64,000 nucleotides of DNA. Origin: NAK19 sp034434515 (GTDB lineage: Bacteria; Chloroflexota; Anaerolineae; Anaerolineales; UBA4823). The position numbers and the translations under genes were made by a program. The notes under the pieces are model-generated. The model was not told the origin of the DNA, ran no database searches, and saw nothing but the letters and a program-made list of their open reading frames with translations. The DNA lies in contig DAOTZA010000139.1 in the NCBI GenBank assembly GCA_034434515.1, positions 1 to 64,000 on the forward strand. Reading direction: 5' to 3'. Positions 61,062 through 64,000 of this stretch are shown here, one piece after another (the stretch's first letter is position 1; each line of letters begins with the position of its first letter).

Positions 61062-61433
61062 ATGAACGCAAATCCGAATCGAAAAATTCAGCCGGCTCCA
61101 ACGGGCGGTTTCTTTGGGGAACTTTCGACCCGCCTCAAACTGATTTTGCGCTTACTTGCCGATGGGCGCGTCAATCCACTGATCAAGATATTGCCCATTG
61201 CTTCGTTGGTGTACTTAATTGCCCCCGATTTGGCTCCGGGCCCGCTGGACGATGCTATGATTATCTGGTTAGGCGCCTATTTGTTCGTCGAACTTTGCCC
61301 TCCCGATGTCGTTGAAGAACATCTCAAAAAGATTCGTTCGTCAGTGGTTAGCCAGATTTCCGAAGAGAAAAAGACGGAATTTCGACCTGAGGACATTGAA
61401 GACGCCGAGTACTGGGAGGAGCCAAAACCGTGA
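61062..61433 (+). CDS. DUF1232-like (YkvA) membrane-associated protein
   Basis: 123 residues. The central segment PLIKILPIASLVYLIAPDLA and GPLDDAMIIWLGAYLFVELC resembles the DUF1232 pattern of hydrophobic segments around a conserved Asp-rich turn. The C-terminus is acidic. Function unknown. A TATAAT box at 61031-61036 and GGAGG are just upstream. The stop overlaps the next gene's start (GTGA). Confidence 0.8.
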   Translation: MNANPNRKIQPAPTGGFFGELSTRLKLILRLLADGRVNPLIKILPIASLVYLIAPDLAPGPLDDAMIIWLGAYLFVELCPPDVVEEHLKKIRSSVVSQISEEKKTEFRPEDIEDAEYWEEPKP

Positions 61434-62746
61434 GGGTAATGTTTCACCGTTACTGCTGGTCAATATTCATTATCTTGCTGGTTGCGTGTGAACCCAACAC
61501 GCCGCAGGCATTGTCAACCCAATTTATACCGCAGAAGACAAACGCCGCAAGACCAGACGTAATCGTTATCCCTTCAACCCCTAATAAGGTGGTTGTTCCG
61601 TTGATTACGCCGGATGCCGAATCGATAACGCCTGCCCCAGTTTCCCCAAACGAATCTGTAACCGTGGTGCAGACTTTTCCAGACCCGGCTGCCTATCGAT
61701 GGGTAGAAGTGGCAAGCCGATTGAAAGCACCGGTGGGGATGGGCGTTGCCGGCGATGGTTCGGGGAGACTCTTCATCCTGGAACAGGAAGGCACGATCCG
61801 CGTCTGGCAAAATGGACAACTGGAGAAAACGCCCTTTTTAGATATCCGTGCTCGGGTAGGCAGCCGCGGTAGCGAACAGGGCTTGCTGGGCATTGCCTTT
61901 CACCCGCAATATGCAAAAAATGGGTATTTCTATGTCAATTATACGGACCAGGCTGGGGATACCGTAATTGCTCGCTTTCAAGCCGATCCACCTTCTGCCA
62001 GTACGGCTGATCCAGCAAGTGAGCAAGTTCTCTTGCGAGTTGCGCAGCCGTATGCCAATCACAACGGTGGCGCAGTGGTTTTTGGGCCTGATGGTTATCT
62101 CTATCTGGGTTTGGGTGATGGCGGTTCGGCCGGCGACCCTCAAAATAACGCCCAGTCTTTGAATACGCATTTGGGCAAAATCTTGCGCCTGGATGTCGAT
62201 TCGGGATCGCCCTACGCTATCCCTCCAAACAATCCCTTTGCTGCAGGCGGCGGTTTGGCTGAGATTTGGGCGTATGGCCTGCGTAATCCCTGGCGGATTG
62301 CCTTTGATCGAAAAACCGGCGAGCTTTACATCGGCGATGTTGGTCAGAATCAATGGGAAGAGATCGATTATCTGCCCGCCAATGCCGCTGGGGATTTGAA
62401 CTTCGGCTGGAAATATCTGGAAGGAACCCATCCATACGAAGGAACAGTCCCGGTTGGAAAGACCCTGATTCCACCTTTCTATGAGTATGGACATGATCGA
62501 GGTTGTTCCGTAACCGGTGGGGTCGTCTATCGCGGCCGGCAATTGCCTGACTGGGAGGGGATTTATCTCTTCGGCGACTATTGCGCCGGCTGGGTAGATG
62601 GCTTGCGCCGCTTCCCGGATGGTAGCTGGGCTTACCAAAGCCTCTTCAACGACTTGGGACGCATCTCCTCCTTTGGCGAAGATGAGCAGGGTGAAGTCTA
62701 TGTCATTGACCATTCAGGGAAAATCTATCGGTTGGAACAGCGATGA
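61430..62746 (+). CDS. Glucose/sorbosone dehydrogenase-type lipoprotein
   Basis: 438 residues. Signal with lipobox LLVAC (residues 17-21), then a variable linker and the six-bladed propeller typical of PQQ-dependent soluble aldose dehydrogenases (GSDH family): GRLFILEQEGTIRVWQNGQ, EQGLLGIAFHPQYAKNGYFY, HNGGAVVFGPDGYLYLGLGD, EIWAYGLRNPWRIAFDRKTG and GDVGQNQWEEIDYLP. PQQ use is inferred. GTG at 61430 overlaps the previous stop; ATG at 61439 is an alternative start. Confidence 0.93.
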   Translation: MRVMFHRYCWSIFIILLVACEPNTPQALSTQFIPQKTNAARPDVIVIPSTPNKVVVPLITPDAESITPAPVSPNESVTVVQTFPDPAAYRWVEVASRLKAPVGMGVAGDGSGRLFILEQEGTIRVWQNGQLEKTPFLDIRARVGSRGSEQGLLGIAFHPQYAKNGYFYVNYTDQAGDTVIARFQADPPSASTADPASEQVLLRVAQPYANHNGGAVVFGPDGYLYLGLGDGGSAGDPQNNAQSLNTHLGKILRLDVDSGSPYAIPPNNPFAAGGGLAEIWAYGLRNPWRIAFDRKTGELYIGDVGQNQWEEIDYLPANAAGDLNFGWKYLEGTHPYEGTVPVGKTLIPPFYEYGHDRGCSVTGGVVYRGRQLPDWEGIYLFGDYCAGWVDGLRRFPDGSWAYQSLFNDLGRISSFGEDEQGEVYVIDHSGKIYRLEQR

Positions 62747-63747
62747 GAAAGGCTTTTGAGACCCGCCTCTGGCTAAGCAACCTGGCAATGGCTGCAGTGA
62801 TCTGGGCATGTTCTTTGCGCACGACTCTGCCAACGCCCGCTGCTACGCCAAATAACGCGGCAACGATGCCGCCAACGACAACGCTCCCTGCGCCTACCTT
62901 CACCCAGGCTGAGCTCCTCCTCACCGAAACCCTTTCGCCAACCCCGACCGTGCAAGCCCCTATCCGCTTTGCTGTCATCGGTGATTATGGCTCAGGGAAT
63001 GAGAATGCCCACCAGGTGGCAGAGCTGGTTAAATCCTGGCAGCCCGATTTCATTCTCACCACCGGCGACAACAATTATCCGGATGGCTCTCGTGAGACCA
63101 TTGATCACCGCATTGGGCAGTTTTACCATGAGTATATCCATCCCTACCGCGGCAGTTACGGCAAGGGTGCTGAGCAGAATCGCTTTTTCCCAACCCTGGG
63201 TAACCATGACTGGATGAGCGAGTCCGCTCAACCTTACTTTGATTACTTTGAGCTGCCCAACAACGAACGCTATTACGACTTCACCTGGGGAGCCGGGCAT
63301 TTCTTTGCTTTAGATAGCGACTCAAACGAACCGGATGGAGTCGGGCGCAGTTCCCGTCAGGCGCAATGGTTGCAGGAGCAATTGCTTGCTTCCACCCTGC
63401 CGTGGCAAATCGTTTATATGCATCATCCACCATACTCGTCGGGAAAACGCGGCGCAGTGGATTGGATGCGCTGGCCGTTTCGCGAATGGGGTGTAGATGC
63501 GGTTTTGTGTGGGCACGATCATTATTACGAACGTTTGGTTGTGGATGGCCTGGTTTATCTGATTAATGGCGCCGGCGGTGGTGGTTTATATGATTTTGGC
63601 GAAATTGCCGAGGGTAGTCAAAAGCGGTTCAATGGTGCCTATGGCGCCTTGTTGGGCATCCTGGATGACGATTATTTGATCTTTGAATTTTATACCGTAG
63701 GGGGCGTCTTGATCGATCGCTATGAAATGACCCGCACGACCCAATGA
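62743..63747 (+). CDS. Secreted metallophosphoesterase (acid phosphatase-like)
   Basis: 334 residues. N-terminal signal ending near IWAC (a possible lipobox), Pro/Thr-rich linker, then the catalytic domain: FAVIGDYGSGNENAHQVAEL, TTGDNNYPDGSRET, TLGNHDW, YMHHPPYSSGKRG, CGHDHYYERL. All metal ligands of the purple acid phosphatase/MPE fold are present. It overlaps the dehydrogenase gene by 4 bases (ATGA) and is likely its operon partner. The extracellular phosphate-scavenging role is inferred. Confidence 0.93.
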   Translation: MRKAFETRLWLSNLAMAAVIWACSLRTTLPTPAATPNNAATMPPTTTLPAPTFTQAELLLTETLSPTPTVQAPIRFAVIGDYGSGNENAHQVAELVKSWQPDFILTTGDNNYPDGSRETIDHRIGQFYHEYIHPYRGSYGKGAEQNRFFPTLGNHDWMSESAQPYFDYFELPNNERYYDFTWGAGHFFALDSDSNEPDGVGRSSRQAQWLQEQLLASTLPWQIVYMHHPPYSSGKRGAVDWMRWPFREWGVDAVLCGHDHYYERLVVDGLVYLINGAGGGGLYDFGEIAEGSQKRFNGAYGALLGILDDDYLIFEFYTVGGVLIDRYEMTRTTQ

Positions 63748-64000
63748 ACCTGGCGATTTTTTCACCCGAAGAGTACTTCAGCATAGTTAACAACCTGTCA
63801 TTCCAAATTGTGCCGATACATGGAACAACCTGCCATCACAAGTCGTGTGGATAATTTGCTGAGAAAACCGTCCACGAATTGACCACGAATAAACGAATGG
63901 AAGCGCTATTCGTGCATTCGTGAAAACTTCATGGACGGTCTGCCCTGCTAAGAAAGCCTTTGGTAGGTAATTCCGCAAACGGTATTTACAAGCGTGAATC
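63748..64000. other. Non-coding right edge with CACGAAT repeats
   Basis: 253 bases with no supported gene. It contains an inverted repeat ACCGTCCA (63867 region) and TGGACGGT (63931 region) enclosing several CACGAAT/CGAAT(G) units, which resembles a small dispersed intergenic repeat of folded type. Confidence 0.45.

Noticed and set aside
60472..61101. Minus-strand open frame of about 210 codons across rplT
   Set aside because: Antisense to rpmI-rplT and across a strong terminator; no motif.
61838..62713. Long minus-strand open frame of about 290 codons
   Set aside because: It is entirely antisense to the well-supported dehydrogenase gene, has no family motif and no ribosome site.

Overview
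This is a densely packed bacterial chromosome segment of mid GC content with strong sigma-70 type promoters (TTGACA/TATAAT, 16-17 bp spacers), a T-box leader, many lipobox-bearing secreted proteins and no sign of phage, insertion sequences or CRISPR. The gene content (complete flagellar export gate, multi-GAF hybrid kinase, sugar-dehydrogenase and phosphoesterase lipoproteins, pteridine-reductase-like SDR in a folate cluster, formate-tetrahydrofolate ligase) looks most like a motile member of the Chloroflexota, perhaps Anaerolineae. That placement is inference from remembered family similarity, not a database result.

Region 1 (1-16914, minus strand) is one long flagellar unit. In transcription order it reads flbD, motA, motB, fliL, fliM, fliN, fliO, fliP, fliQ, an HDOD gene, a CheY-like receiver, fliR, flhB, flhA, flhF, a small membrane protein, fliA (sigma-28), an HTH-tailed unknown, flgF, flgG, flgM, flgN and a truncated flgK that leaves the window. 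Many genes touch or overlap. Upstream on the same strand (17051-20974) lie a hybrid receiver/PAS/kinase protein, an OmpR-type regulator and a GAF/PAS histidine kinase.

Region 2 (21200-31272) is informational. thrS is preceded by a T-box leader that itself abuts a tRNA-Val gene; then come an alpha/beta hydrolase, a NarL/DesK-type kinase, rdgB, a DUF177 (YceD) gene, a primary-type sigma factor, metG and a pncC/cinA-type gene. The metG leader contains what looks like a classical ribosome-mediated attenuator: a near-leaderless 35-codon ORF with seven Met codons, followed by mutually exclusive antiterminator and terminator hairpins. This is the most interesting feature of the window.

Region 3 (31340-49538) carries uvrC with a 38-residue membrane microprotein, a very large six-GAF hybrid kinase, formate-tetrahydrofolate ligase, a ROK sugar kinase, an Elp3-type radical SAM protein, a phosphodiesterase-like protein, a DUF4349 lipoprotein, acpS, an active/inactive pair of M16 peptidases and an FprA-like flavoprotein.

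Region 4 (49535-56965) has a membrane protein, an M19 dipeptidase, mutY, an MBL-fold protein, a tRNA-Phe/Gly/Cys cluster, an AbrB-type protein overlapping tRNA-Cys antisense, an ArsR regulator, a thermonuclease-like lipoprotein, a radical SAM protein on an apparently leaderless mRNA, and a small ferredoxin-like protein.

Region 5 (56973-64000) contains a folate-pterin cluster (folE, pteridine-reductase-like SDR, folB, folK), the infC-rpmI-rplT ribosomal operon with a non-canonical ATC start on infC, a DUF1232-like membrane protein, and two secreted proteins (glucose/sorbosone dehydrogenase and metallophosphoesterase).
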